64,000 nt of DNA from NCBI GenBank assembly GCA_916700875.1, contig CAKAKS010000022.1, positions 14,336,065 to 14,400,064 on the forward strand. Reading direction: 5' to 3'. Below the pieces are notes generated by a model. The model ran no database searches. It was given only the letters and a program-made list of their open reading frames with translations, and was not told the DNA's origin. This DNA comes from Sebastes aleutianus. Lineage: Eukaryota; Chordata; Actinopteri; Perciformes; Sebastidae. The translations under genes were made by a program, and so were the position numbers. This document shows positions 11,090-22,397 of the stretch, piece after piece (position 1 is the first letter of the stretch; each line of letters begins with the position of its first letter).

Positions 11090-11770
11090 TGGATGCAATT
11101 TAATACCGAATTAAAGAGGAAAATCCTAAACATTCAGTGATTTATTTAAATCAAGTTTGCAAAGTGAAAACGCTTCCTCAAAATAAAATCATCTTTAAAT
11201 TAGCATTTTTCCAAAGGGAGTTTGGCACACAACCATAAAGAAGGGAATATGACATTTTGTTACAACAAACGTAAATTGACAAAAAAAAAAGGGGATTTTA
11301 GTGACTTAAAATAGTTAAAAAAAAAATGTGCACAGTTTGGTTGGGGACCTGGCAGAGAGTAACACACACTTGATCATTGGCTGTTTGTTTGTTTTTTAAC
11401 TTTAAACTTTTTTTGATTTTGGATGCAACTTATGCCGAATCAAAGAGGACACTCCTACGCATTCGGTGATTTATTTAAATCGAGTTTGCAAAATGAAAAC
11501 ACTTCCTGAAAATAAAATAATCTTTAAATCAGCATTTTTTCAAAGGTAGTTTGGCACCCAACCAGGGGATCTGGCATAGAGTAAACACACTTGATCATTG
11601 ACTGTTTGTTTTTTTACTTTAAACTCTGTATTTTGGATGCAACTTATGCCGAATTAAAGAGGACAATCTTAAACATTCAGTGACTTAATTAAATCAAGTT
11701 TGCAAAGTGAAAAGCTTCCTGGCAATAAAATAATCTTTAAATCAGCATTTTTTTAAAGGGAGTCTGGCGT
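11090..11770 (+). repeat. Three-copy tandem repeat upstream of the RASSF exon 1A
   Basis: A block of about 140-150 bp beginning GGATGCAA and containing GAATTAAAGAGGA, CATTCAGTGATTTATT, AAGTTTGCAAAGTGAAAA, AATCTTTAAAT and AGTTTGGC occurs at about 11090-11235, 11420-11562 and 11634-11770. The spacers share TGATCATTGGCTGTTTGTTT. Copies differ by substitutions and small indels. The last copy ends about 200 bp before the RASSF start codon. A related scrap (GTTTGGTTGGTGACC ... CTTGATCCTTGGCTG) is at 14287-14345. Confidence 0.8.
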
Positions 11771-11968
11771 GTCCTCGTTTCTAGAACGCGCCGCCTCTGC
11801 TGCTGTGAAATGAGATCCAACCTGTTTCTCTGCACACCTCAGACTGCCTCAACCTGCTCACCGACAACAAACACTGACTCCTCAGTCGGTGTCATCAGTG
11901 ACGCTGCACCTGTCGGTCACTGTTTAACTCACCTGTACAGACTCAGTGGAGCATGAGAAGCGTACGTA
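11771..11968 (+). promoter_or_regulatory. Probable promoter and 5' UTR of long RASSF transcript, with uORF
   Basis: Local GC content rises sharply here. An upstream ATG at 11953 opens a seven-codon uORF (MRSVRNV, stop at 11974-11976) that overlaps the main start at 11969 in another frame. An in-frame TGA at 11954-11956 precedes the main start. No TATA box is obvious. Confidence 0.4.
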
Positions 11969-12452
11969 ATGTTTAACGTCGTTCACCAGGGTCGCAAATA
12001 CGTCCCGACGCGCTCCCCGGTCACCAATGACCCTCCGACTACCGTGCGGACTGTTCACGTCAACACATCTCCAGGTACTAAGATGCGGATCTCCAAAGCC
12101 AACAAGGGCGGTGTGGTGGTGCGAGCTGTGCGGCGACACTTGTCTCCTCAGCCGGCCAGCCTGGAGAGCCTGGAGGCGGCGTGGAGCGAGATGAAGTCAC
12201 CGGAGGGTTCACCGACACATGTGAGGAGAAACGGAGAGCCTGGAGGAGCAGGAGGAGGTGGAGGTGGACCACAGAGGAGCAGGAAGAGAGGCTTCAGACC
12301 TCCAGATGTGAGGACCATCTTCACACCTGGAGAGAGGGACCCCAGGGTGAAAGAGGAGTCCGGAGAGGGACACACCTTCGAGGCTGGAGGAGAGGACACC
12401 TGGTGTGATGTGTGCTGCCACTACATCTTCCAGCAGGGGCTCACCTGTGCAG
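11969..12452 (+). CDS. rassf3: RASSF1/3/5-family gene, exon 1A (long isoform, first half of C1 domain)
   Basis: This is 161 codons plus one base, ending at donor GTGCAG|GTAAAA. Residues 1-110 are basic and low-complexity, with a poly-Gly run at 92-100. From residue 111, PPDVRTIFTPGERDPRV and GEGHTF align with the segment just before the C1 domain of mammalian NORE1A/RASSF5. The first C1 ligands are H135, C146, C149 and C160. The start is the first Met after an in-frame stop; the next in-frame Met is residue 39. The product should be a cytosolic Ras/Rap-effector scaffold, but the RA and SARAH domains would come from exons beyond the window. The gene symbol rests on the short first exon at 43467, which is closer to RASSF3; the C1 segment alone would suggest rassf5. 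Confidence 0.8.
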
Positions 12453-12530
12453 GTAAAAACTGAATGGGTTGGTTGGTGGGAGGGGGGACCCCTCAGAGGA
12501 AGACTCACCTGGGTGTCAAACTTTGTTTAA

Positions 12531-13681
12531 AGGTCCCATATCATGGTCATTTTCAGGTTCATACTGTATTTTGGGTTTCTACTAGAACATGTTAACATAC
12601 TTTAAAGGGACTGTTTGTAAGATTCAGAAATGCTTGTTAACAGCGACACCTGTGGCCGTAAAGTCATCGAAAGTCAGCGTCGGGCTCGCGCTTGCTCGCT
12701 CTACATAGACATGAACGAGCATCGCTCAAAACAGTGAGGAGACACACGTCAGCTAAAAACACAATATCACTCTATATTTCACCTGCATGGCAGTAATGTT
12801 AGCTGACCAGACGAAGGTCTCTCCATGAATCACTGCTGATCCTAGTGTTGGCTTTTCCTGCTTCAGCCTTCCGACCGCGGCCGGAGGGAACAGGAAGACA
12901 CCGGCACCCGGTCGGTAACGAGACGATAACGTTTTTCGTTGCGGAGCCCCGTCACTTCACAAGACACGGAAAACCTCTGTTGGTCTGGAGGAGCTGCAGC
13001 AGTTATTTCTGCACAAACGTCCACTGTACATTTACTAGATATTCTCAGAGCTAAACTAACTCTTCTGCAGTGTGTGGTGTGCGCGCGTTCACATGTAGAG
13101 GTGGAGGCAGACAGCGAGAACGCGCACGGTGTGTGAGTGAAGGCAAGCAGGCAGAGGAGCAGAGACTTGGGCCACACGCGAGCGTGCATATGCGAGCGCG
13201 CATGGGATCCCGACCCGGTAAATTTATACGCTTAAAAAGTTACAAACAGTCCCTTTAATGTTTAAAAAACCCTTTATTTTCCTCATACTGTCTGCTTCAA
13301 TATGCCTGTATTTACCCTCGGTCTGATACGCTCCGTTTTAGCACATTTCAACGCAATTGCAACAGAATTGCGTTGCTAGGCAACAGCTTGGGTCCATGTG
13401 TATTTCCTGTCAGCTGATTACATTCACATACACTGCAATGGGAAATAAACTGGGACACATTTAGAATGTTTACATTTAAAACTTTGAAATGGTCTAAATA
13501 TTGTAGATTTGTGACATCACAAATGTACAGAAACCCTTCAAATGCAGAGTTTCTGAATACGGGCTGAGTGTATTTCTCTGTGGATTAAGTGTTTCGATAC
13601 TTTCACAGTATTTATATGTCACTTAAACCTGCTTTATAATATAAAAGACATGAAAATGTCACTTTTTATAATATGGGACCT
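12531..13681 (+). mobile_element. TTAA-flanked MITE family A, copy 1 (interrupted)
   Basis: It starts AGGTCCCATAT and ends ATATGGGACCT, with TTAA directly outside each end (12527-12530 and 13682-13685). This is the piggyBac-like signature. The element is about 500 bp once the nested insertion at 12606-13254 is removed. It shares GTTTCTACTAGAACATGTTA, GTTGCTAGGCAACAG and GACACATTTAGAATGTTTA with copies at 15163-15676 (inverted) and 16521-16975. It is non-coding and inserted 78 bp after the exon 1A donor. Confidence 0.88.
12606..13254 (+). mobile_element. TTAA-flanked MITE family B nested in family A copy 1
   Basis: It starts AGGGACTGTTTGTAAG and ends TTACAAACAGTCCCT, with TTAA outside both ends (12602-12605, 13255-13258). 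The 649-bp interior is GC-rich with many CG dinucleotides, unlike its host. Open frames on both strands inside have no recognisable motif. A second, partial copy of the family lies at 15681-15768. Confidence 0.87.
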
Positions 13682-13685
13682 TTAA

Positions 13686-15158
13686 AGGATCATAAATGTA
13701 TTTAGGGTGTTCAGCTTAAATGGAACTTTAACATTCAGTGGCTTTAAATTTGACATTTTTCCCTGCCAAATTCAACAAAAAAAATGTTTTTTCTTTAAAA
13801 AAAATTTAATCTGTAGATCCTCCCACACAAAGCCAGTGTAATATTGGCAATTTCTACAATAAATCAGTAATCAATAGCAGTGTTTTTGAGTGTAAATCTA
13901 ATATTGACCCCATTGGATATCTTGGTATTTGAGCCTAAGAGCAAAGGGCATAAATATAGGTCAATGTCCTTGTCTAATAGGCTATTTTTTTTTTTATTTG
14001 GGAGGTTTATATTGACACAAAGAGGAATTAAACACTCCCTGATGAGACATATTAGATGTTAGGTTTTAACTTATTATTCTAGTTGTTTTTTTTAAGACAA
14101 AATGTGACTGTTTAATGGGGAAAACTATATTAATTACATGAATATGAAAATAAATCAGTATTTTCCACAATGATTAAATGCCAGGCACCAGATCATAACA
14201 TAATGTTACAATACAAATATTAAAATTAACTAAAATAAAAGTTGATTTTATTGATTTCCTAAAATACTTTAAAAATTGAACAGAGTTTGGTTGGTGACCT
14301 CGGTGCTACAACCCTGGCAGAGATTAATCCACTTGATCCTTGGCTGCTTTTATTTATTTATTAACTCACCTTTTTAGGTTAGAAGTTTAGTGCTGAAACA
14401 ATATTATTATACAATATTTAAAAATTAAAATTTGGTCTTCTAACTAAATAGATTGTATTTAACCAATAAACGCCAGCTGTTTATGTCATTTATTATGAAT
14501 TTGCTGCTTTTTTGAGTTTTATATCACTGTAAACTTAGTAGACTACATGTATCAAACTATAAATGCCCTACAGATTAATCTATAATGAAAATAATAACTA
14601 AATAAATACTTTTATTAAAGTATAATTGGAGTTTTTTTGGGTCACCTTGCTTTGCTGCTCACTCACAATGGGATTGGCTGACCTTTTTACAGTACCACAT
14701 TAATCATTTGAATTAGTTCTTAAGTGACGTTGACATTTTAATGGTAGCAGCCTCTGACATGCGGTGAGAACACATGTTTGATGACATCAGCAGGCAGGGC
14801 TCTGAGCTGGAATGCAGTCGGTTATGCAGACAGACCGGTTTAGGTCTAATCATGTCTCCTTGAGTACAATCTGGACCTTCCTTTGTGTCCACTTCTCTCC
14901 GACAAACAATAGAAAGAGGAAATAGAAAAAAGATTCTTCTTCCTTGTGTGTTGAGGCTCCAAACGCGGATGCTATTTGTTAGTATTGTAATGAGATTTTT
15001 TTGAATATTCAAACAACTGTCGCATATTTTTCTCCTATACTTCCTCCTTTTCTTTACACGTCTGTCCCCTCATGTAGCTTTAAATGTGATTTAAATATGT
15101 CAACAACGACAGAAGAAGAATCTCAGTCATGCCTGATGATGGCTGTAAAAAAACAGCT
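13686..15158. other. First rassf intron, AT-rich, nothing recognised beyond a repeat scrap
   Basis: AT-rich sequence with poly-A/T runs. The only relation seen is 14287-14345, which matches the spacer of the tandem repeat upstream of exon 1A. No exon was found. Confidence 0.5.
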
Positions 15159-15162
15159 TTAA

Positions 15163-15676
15163 AGGTCCCATATTGTAAAAAGTGAGACTTTCATGTTTTT
15201 TATATTATAAAGCAGGTTTAAGTGCTATATAAATACTGTTAAACTATCAAAACGCTCAATATACGGAGAATTACACACACAGCCCGTATTCAGAAATTTT
15301 GTGTTTGAAACAAGCCGTTAGGATTTCTGTCCATTTGTGATGTCACAAATATACAATATATAGATCATCACACGGTTTTAAACATAAACATTCTAAATGT
15401 GTCCCAGTTTATTTCCTGTTGCAGTGGATGTGAATGACATCAGCTGACAGGAAGTAAACATGGACCGAAGCTGTTGCCAGGCAACGCAATTCTGTTGCAA
15501 TTCCGTTGAAATGCACTAAAACGGAGCGTTTCAGACAGAGGGTGAATACAGGTATATTCAGACAGACAATATGAGGAAAATGAAAAGTTTTTTTTTAACA
15601 TTACAGCATGTAAACATGTTCTAGTAGAAACACAAAATACAAGTATGAACCTGAAAATGAGCATGATATGGGACCT
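15163..15676 (-). mobile_element. TTAA-flanked MITE family A, copy 2 (inverted, complete)
   Basis: A full-length 514-bp copy with AGGTCCCATAT and ATATGGGACCT ends and TTAA at 15159-15162 and 15677-15680. The order of internal phrases is reversed relative to copies 1 and 3. An open frame of 74 codons is incidental. Confidence 0.9.
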
Positions 15677-15680
15677 TTAA

Positions 15681-15768
15681 GTCCGATGGAAGCCATTGAC
15701 TTTCGTTGACTTAACGGCCACAGGTGTCGCTGTTACTACCAATTTCTGATTCTTACAAACAGTGCCTT
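15681..15768 (-). mobile_element. Partial MITE family B abutting family A copy 2
   Basis: The reverse strand reads AGGCACTGTTTGTAAGAATC, then AACAGCGACACCTGTGGCCG, as at the left end of the 12606 element. TTAA follows at 15769-15772. The other end runs straight into the TTAA of family A copy 2. Confidence 0.8.
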
Positions 15769-16520
15769 TAAAGTAGTCTGTTAGTAATGGAAGGTTATAT
15801 AGTGTTGATACAAACGTATCCCAACCGACGCCACTCTACCCTAATATATATTAATCAATATAAATTAAGACCAATAGACAGACTGACTTGACCAGATCTG
15901 TTTCTAATACCAGTATGAACTTAATTTACAGTAATATTTTAGTCTTAAACACACAAAAACATACAGCACCAAGTCATATAGAAAATATAAAAACTAGGCT
16001 GACAGACAGAAAACAAACCGTCTTCTTACTCTGCTGTCGTCCTTTTAACCTTTTAACCTGGTTTTGTTTACAGACAATATTGCTGCACAATGAGCTCTGT
16101 GTTTCCCGTCAGTTTTACCAGCAGCTGATGGACTTTATGAGTATATATATTAAGTGTGTGGGCTCATTTAAAATGCAGTTGATTGCCACTCAGGAAGCCT
16201 GTTAAAGGCCCATTACTCCATCTGAATGTCAACAACCTTCAAAAGGACGAAACTAATATTTCAGATTAAAGCTGGAGGGGGAAACATGTCGTTGTTAACG
16301 TCCTGTAGCTCTGCAGAGGAGAGCTGGCCACTAGTTCACTTATTAACACATAGAAAACAGTCACTTATAAGTCATTGGAGCCACAGTTCAGTTATTTCTT
16401 TTAAAAATTAATTTCTAATGCTGCAACCATGTTGAATTTGACCCAGTTTACATCATAAATGTTGATGTTTTTGGATGATTTTAAAGATATTCAGTAAATT
16501 CTGGCTTCCGTTGGACTTAA

Positions 16521-16976
16521 AGGTCCCATATTGTGCTCATTTTCAGGTTCATACTTGTATTTTGTGTTTCTACTAGAACATGTTAACATGCTGTAATGTA
16601 AAAAAAACCACTTTATTTTCCTCATATTGTCTGCCTGAATATATCTGTATTCCCCCTCTGTCTGAAACGCACCGTTTTAGTGCATTTCAACGGAATTGCA
16701 ACGGAATTGCGTTGCTAGGCAACAGTTTGGGTCCATGTTTACTTCCTGTCAGCTGATGTTATTCACATACACTGCAACAGGAAATAAACTGGGACACATT
16801 TAGAATGTTTATGTTTAAAACCGCGTAATGATCTATATATATTGTGTATTTGTGACATCACAAATGGGCAGAAATCCTAACGGCTTGTTTCAAACGCACA
16901 ATTTCTGCATACGGGCTGTGTGTATTTCTCCGTATATTGAGCGTTTTGATAGTTTAACAGTATTTATATAGCACTC
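16521..16976 (+). mobile_element. TTAA MITE family A, copy 3 (3' truncated)
   Basis: It starts AGGTCCCATATTG after TTAA at 16517-16520 and follows the family through to ACAGTATTTATATAGCAC, then diverges. The right inverted repeat is missing. Confidence 0.85.
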
Positions 16977-17009
16977 GTTTCAGCTGTACATTTTCATATG
17001 TTAGTGCGC

Positions 17010-17165
17010 ATTTAAAGTAACTGAAGCTACAATATTTCTCTCCTGAAATGTAGCGGAGGAGAGGTAGAAAGTAGCATTTACTCTTTAAGTACAGTACAAG
17101 TACCTTAAATTTGTACTCAAGTAATTACTTGAGTAATTGTACTTAGTTACATTCCACCAGTGATA
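17010..17165 (-). mobile_element. Common teleost MITE fragment (AGTACTTGAGTA type)
   Basis: Phrases GTACTCAAGTAATTACTTGA and TTAGTTACATTCCACCAGTG match the end of a MITE very abundant in percomorph genomes (general knowledge). A second fragment surrounds the nested element near 59215-59560. Confidence 0.65.
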
Positions 17166-18410
17166 TGGATACTGGTACAGGAGAAAAACACAGTAGTTCA
17201 TCCTAGTAAATTAATGTATTCAGGATATGTTAAGTGGGTCAGATGAGCCTGGAAGAGGACACTTCCTGGACTCTGTCTCTCTCGGTGGGTCTCTGGTCCT
17301 GTCGTCTCTTTGTGTCCATCTCGTCCAAATGAAGTAACAGAAACCTGCCTCACAGATCAGGACGTCTTTGTCTGATGGGGTTTAATATTGCAGCAGATCC
17401 ACTGTGTGTGTGTGTTCATTAGTCGTGGGCCGTTAAACTATCTCTAATAGCTTCTGTTGATTTCCATCTGCTCTTTCTGATTTTCACATAATAGAACAGA
17501 AAAACAAGCACTTTACTCACCAGCAGTGGGACAGAACTCCTTTCTTCTACATATAACGGCTGCAGCTTCAATGCAGACTTGTATATTTGTGGATCTCAGA
17601 ATAGCAAAATGGTCACTATGGGGGCTAATGTTCGTTACACAAACAAAAATAAGCAGTGTGATGAATATTTTCGTAAACTGAGACTAAATAAAAACGATAT
17701 CCTTAAAGAAAAACTAAACAGAAACGATATTGCCTGGTTAAAAAAAAGAATAAAAATAAGTTAAAAATTAATGTAAATTCATTTCAGAAATTCACTACAA
17801 GATGATTCTGAAAACATTTGAGGCGAGAAATAGGCATTAACGTAACATAATATTGATTCATATTTGATCAGCGCTGCCTAGTTTGACCGTTTGGTCGGAG
17901 TTCGCGAGTGATTGACAGCCGGCTCTCATAGACGGCAGATGGACAACAGACCTCAGATCAGCTCTGACTGCTTGTTTTCCTCCGGTCTGTGAAATCTTGC
18001 AGATGCCGGTAGGAGCACTGGAGGACACAGAGGCACATGATTTTTGTCAGGTTACCTGTTTCATGTGCTACTGTCACGATATAGCAACCGTTTTATAAAA
18101 ATCTCTCTTTTTAATCATATTTGCTCCAATCTCGCCTACGTCAGCTTTAAATATAATTAATATAAAATATAAAAAATCATATTAACAAAATTAATCAAAA
18201 CACTGGCAACAAGGAAGATCTTTGGTAGCTAAAAATATCTTTATTTTTATTTAACGGTTAGACACAGTTAGCTTCGGAAAATCACCCAAAATATCACTAT
18301 ATACTATATACTGTATATACTACACCCAAACTGGGTCCCAGTGATTTTTAGTGTGTGCATTGTTGAGGACGGAGGCTCATTTTGAACCATTGTGCAAAAT
18401 ACTGTAACTG
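17166..18410. other. First rassf intron, mostly unrecognised
   Basis: No exon is supported. A moderately GC-rich block at about 17870-18120 (GTTTGACCGTTTGGTCGGAG, then GTGATTGACAGCCGGC) resembles an interspersed teleost repeat. A 61-codon open frame at 17579-17764 lacks recognisable motifs. Confidence 0.45.
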
Positions 18411-18415
18411 CCTAC

Positions 18416-18572
18416 AGTGTGTGTGTGTGTGTGTGTGTGTATGCGTGTGTGTGTGTGTGTGTGTGTGTGTGGCATCAGCTGCCACAGATGAATGTATCTT
18501 GTCTCTTGTAGCACCAAACTGTCAGAGCGACTGAACAAACAAGAACAAGGGACGGCAGGCAGACGGGGGTCA

Positions 18573-18612
<40 letters not shown>
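18416..18612. repeat. Clustered (TG)n microsatellites
   Basis: TG arrays at about 18416-18471 and 18575-18612, with further arrays at 18749-18785 and 19488-19521. They generate Thr/His and Cys/Val open frames that are not genes. Confidence 0.95.
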
Positions 18613-18618
<6 letters not shown>

Positions 18619-18745
18619 TTGAGATGGGAGGGACCAGTCCAGACCTGAGCACAGACACAGAGACACATCATGGTGACAGTGAAGGATGATTTTAGATCTA
18701 CATGGAGTTATCTCTGGATTTAAATCAAACATCTGGATTCTGTAT

Positions 18746-18788
<43 letters not shown>

Positions 18789-18796
18789 TATGAACG

Positions 18797-18917
18797 ATGG
18801 GCTTTGCCAAAAACTTTGGCAAAACTTTGAGAAGAGTGTCTGGATTTTTCTATCGCTTTCCCAAAGTGATGCGACGCTCCGGACGACTGGAGGTCAGTCT
18901 GCTGTGGAGGAGCTCTG
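18797..18917 (+). CDS. Candidate alternative first exon of the RASSF gene (exon 1B)
   Basis: It contains 40 codons plus one base and ends at a good donor, AGCTCTG|GTGAGT. The ATG has A at -3 and G at +4 and follows an in-frame TGA (18791-18793). The peptide is basic and aromatic: MGFAKNFGKTLRRVSGFFYR, then FPKVMRRSGRLEVSLLWRSS. The phase-1 donor fits the phase-1 acceptor of exon 2 at 23899, giving SS-G-CKYTCH. Such a product would have only the second half of the C1 ligands. I do not know this peptide from any described RASSF isoform. It could instead be a chance frame. Confidence rests on start context, donor, phase and non-repetitive composition. Confidence 0.42.
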
Positions 18918-19008
18918 GTGAGTCCTAAATGTTTGTTTCCAGATTGACTCTGATGATCCAGGAGGGAACATATTACCTGATCTTCACTTTTAATCAGCAG
19001 CTTATTTG

Positions 19009-19226
19009 TAGGGCTCCTCGACCAAATAAATTCTTAGTCGACCAACACTCAAAGATTCACACAAAATCACCACTTTAAATCTTGTGTTTACCAGAGATGT
19101 GCTCATAAGTTACTTAGAAATAAGTCATTCAGCATGAAAAAAAGCATAAAAAAACGATTAATCGACTAAAGAAATCTTAGTCGACTGAGACCGAAATGAC
19201 TGATTAGTCAACTAATTGACTAAGAG
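19009..19226 (+). mobile_element. hAT-like MITE (TAGGG ends), copy 1
   Basis: TAGGGCTCCTCGACCAAATA at the left, TTTAAATCTTGTGTTTACCA internally and TTAGTCGACT blocks. It is homologous to the complete copy at 59251-59471. The right end is unclear. Confidence 0.7.
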
Positions 19227-19482
19227 GGAGGCAGCGCTACTTCACCTTCTGTAACCAAGACACCGAGACGCAACCCTGTTTACTGTAAACTGAGCCGAAA
19301 ACATTTCACAATATTAAGTCAAGCAGATAAAAACAGTTTAAACTGATCTGCTACTTTATTAGATTTGATGAAAAACTGGAAACAATCCTGCAGTGCATGG
19401 TGTTCAAGGTCTCCAGTTTCAGCCTCTTGCATTGTGTCTGCAGCTATTTACTAAGTGTGTCTAATTGCCGTGTAGACTGTAG

Positions 19483-19523
<41 letters not shown>

Positions 19524-19679
19524 AGTAGTAATCTGATAACTCTTTTTATTCTGACCAGCTCCAGTTTGATTACATGATAAAGCACCGGAGCACACGTCCA
19601 GACATGTAGAGAGAGAGAAAGAACTTTATAAAGAAACAGAAAAGAACAGATGGACGCTATTCAGCAAACACCTGTCCTC

Positions 19680-19722
19680 ACACACACACAAACACATGCA
19701 AATACACACACACACACACACA
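19680..19722. repeat. (CA)n microsatellite
   Basis: An imperfect CA array in intron sequence. Confidence 0.9.
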
Positions 19723-20272
19723 CCTGTCTTTGTCTTCTACTGTACGAGCATTTGCAGCTACAGTAATGGCTTTACGATATAAAGTTAAACATCAGTTTTT
19801 ATGAATTGTTTGTATTTGCAAATTAACTTTTTATTGAATAATGTGACACACATAACAAATTAAATACATAAAAAACACCAATAAACCAAGATAGCACCAA
19901 CATATTACTACTATATCAATACACAACATACAGTCATATTACAATAGAAACACAGAAGCCCTGAAACAGTGTGCACTTAAACATGGTACGAACGATATTT
20001 ATAGCAGCACTAACAACAGTTACACAGTCAACGTTTGATGGTAGAATACATTCATCATTGATGATAATAATTCAGGCTGTTCTCATACACCGTTCAAAGC
20101 TATACCTTTGAAAAGTAATGCACTGTAATTCATATATACATATCATATATCTTATCATATATCATATACAATTCAAAAAACACCTGAATTTCACCCAGGA
20201 GACGGCTATTTGTGTCTCGTGAGAAACCAGAAGTCAACGTTGATTTATTTGTCACGTAACGTCCATACTTAA

Positions 20273-20660
20273 AGGACCAGTGTGTAACATTTCGGGGGAT
20301 CTGTCGGCAGAAATGGGATATAATATTAAAAAGTATTTTTTCTTTAGTGTATAATCACCTGATAATAAGAATTGTTGTGTTTTTGTTAGCTTAGAATGAG
20401 CCATCTAAATATCTACATAGGGACTCTTCACGGAGTCCACCATGTTTCTACAGTAGCCCAGAACGGACAAACCAAACACTGTTAACTTTTCCTGTTAAGC
20501 CGTAGTCGATAACATTACTCGCTCTTTGACCTCTGGGCGGGCGGTCGGTGGGATGGACTGTGTGTGTTTCGGCAGGAGTGTGTTAGAGGAGCTGAAGGGT
20601 CATTGTGCGTCTCTCTGCACACACACATCTGATTAGAGAGTCGGTGCTAAAAAAAAGGTT
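20273..20660 (+). mobile_element. TTAA-type MITE family C, 3' truncated
   Basis: It begins AGGACCAGTGTGTAACATTT just after TTAA (20269-20272). GGGACTCTTCACGGAGTCCA and ACAGTAGCCCAGAACGGACA follow, phrases typical of a very common teleost MITE (general knowledge). No matching right end was located. Confidence 0.7.
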
Positions 20661-21218
20661 TCACACACAGGAGAGGAAAAACTGTCCAGTTTGTGCTCTC
20701 TGACCTTTGACCTTTTCACAATAAGAGCCCTCTGTGTTGTGGTAGAGATGCAATTGGTTTTTTTGGCTGAATCAGTCACTTTTTTTAAATCATCAGAACA
20801 TTATAGTAACTACTGCAGTTTGATAAAATATATTTAAACAAATAATAATTATATAATGTTTTTACACACAATAAATCATGTATAAAGCAGAAAACAAACA
20901 AACAAATTAACTAGAAACAGAAAATTGGATACAAGTGATTCTCATGATTTAATATAATTTTTTTTCTTAATTTTTTTGTTTTTCAACAAAATTACATAAA
21001 TATCTGGTAACTTAAAGAGACTAGTATTATTTTTTATAAAGAAAATTATGAGGTTTTGATGCAATTTCTGTTATTTAACGGCTAATTTATCAATAATTTC
21101 ATATCAGTCAGTTTCAATATATACAAACATTTACCTGTAAATCACAATGTTGTGGTTATTTATAATATAATAAGAAAGCAAAATATTTATATTTAACAAA
21201 GCTTTCAGGTATATATAG

Positions 21219-21611
21219 AGGACGGAACCTTCCAAAATAAAAAATAAAATGAATAAATAAATAAATTACTCGCTAAATAAATACATATGTCATTAAATGC
21301 AGCAAAAATAATATTAAAAATAAATGTAGCCATTAATTAATATTTTTTTAATAAATAAAAATAAATACATAAATAAATAAAAGGGAAAACTAAACAGAAG
21401 AGTAAATAAATAAGGGAATTAATACAAAGATAAATAAATAAAGAAGCAAATTAAAACAGAAATATCAATTTATGTCACATTTCAATTAATTAATTGCTAC
21501 ATTTATTTTTATTATTATTTTTCCTATATTTAATGACACATTTATTTATTTATTTATTGAGTCATTTATTTATTTGATCATTTATTTTTTGATTTTGGCA
21601 GGTTCCGTCCT
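21219..21611. mobile_element. Fold-back MITE with AGGACGGAACCT ends
   Basis: The left end AGGACGGAACCTTCCAAAAT is inverted at the right end as ATTTTGGCAGGTTCCGTCCT. Both arms continue into AATAAATAAATA / TATTTATTTATT, so most of the 393 bp can fold back on itself. It is non-coding. Confidence 0.8.
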
Positions 21612-22397
21612 ACTTAGGATTTATGCCTCTTAAAGGGAATATTATTATATAAAGTCATGACACAAAACATAAAATCGTTTGCTGTCAACGTGTCAGGATT
21701 AGTTTCTGTTTATCATTTAATTAATTTATTAATATGACAATTAAAATACATAAATTAACTCCCCTCTCTTCAAACCGTCTATCAATCAGTCTTTATTTTA
21801 ATATGTACAGACTAGAAGTTATATAAATGCCGTACCATAAATCTTGCTTCTACAGTAAAAGGCTAAAGAGTTTGTGTGTCTGACTGTCTTCTGCCCGACT
21901 GATTGAGTCTGATCGATTTTTGGCGTCTGGGAAAAGCTTTTATCCCTGAGACAGCAGAGAGAGAAAGGGAGGAAGAAAAGAGGAAAATGAAGAAGAGAGA
22001 AAAGAGAAAGAAGGGGATGAAACAGAACAATCATTTTACTGGTGAATACGGTACTTAGATGTTACATGTTACCATGTTAGAAACATGAATGTTTGTGCAA
22101 AATTTAATGTCAATCCACCTGATAGTTGTTGAGATATTTCACCAACTTTCTGATGAATCATCCAAAAATAAAACCCCCATGCCGTGTGCATAATGGTGAT
22201 GGATGTTTGGACTGATGGATGTAGAAGGCTCTTCCTCTCTCTTCCTCTGTGGATCAAGTTCATTGTCAAAAGGATGAGAGGGTGAACGGATGAATGGAGG
22301 GAGAGAGTTACAGCAGGAAACTGGGGAGTCACTGTAGTCATAACAAGCTACGTAAGTGAGCAAAGAGAAACAGAGCAGAGAGAGGAGTGACAGTGGA

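Noticed and set aside
12148..12508. Antisense frames opposite RASSF exon 1A
   Set aside because: They are shadows of the GC-rich coding exon.
18377..18732. Thr/His and Cys/Val-rich frames
   Set aside because: They are translations of TG/CA microsatellites.
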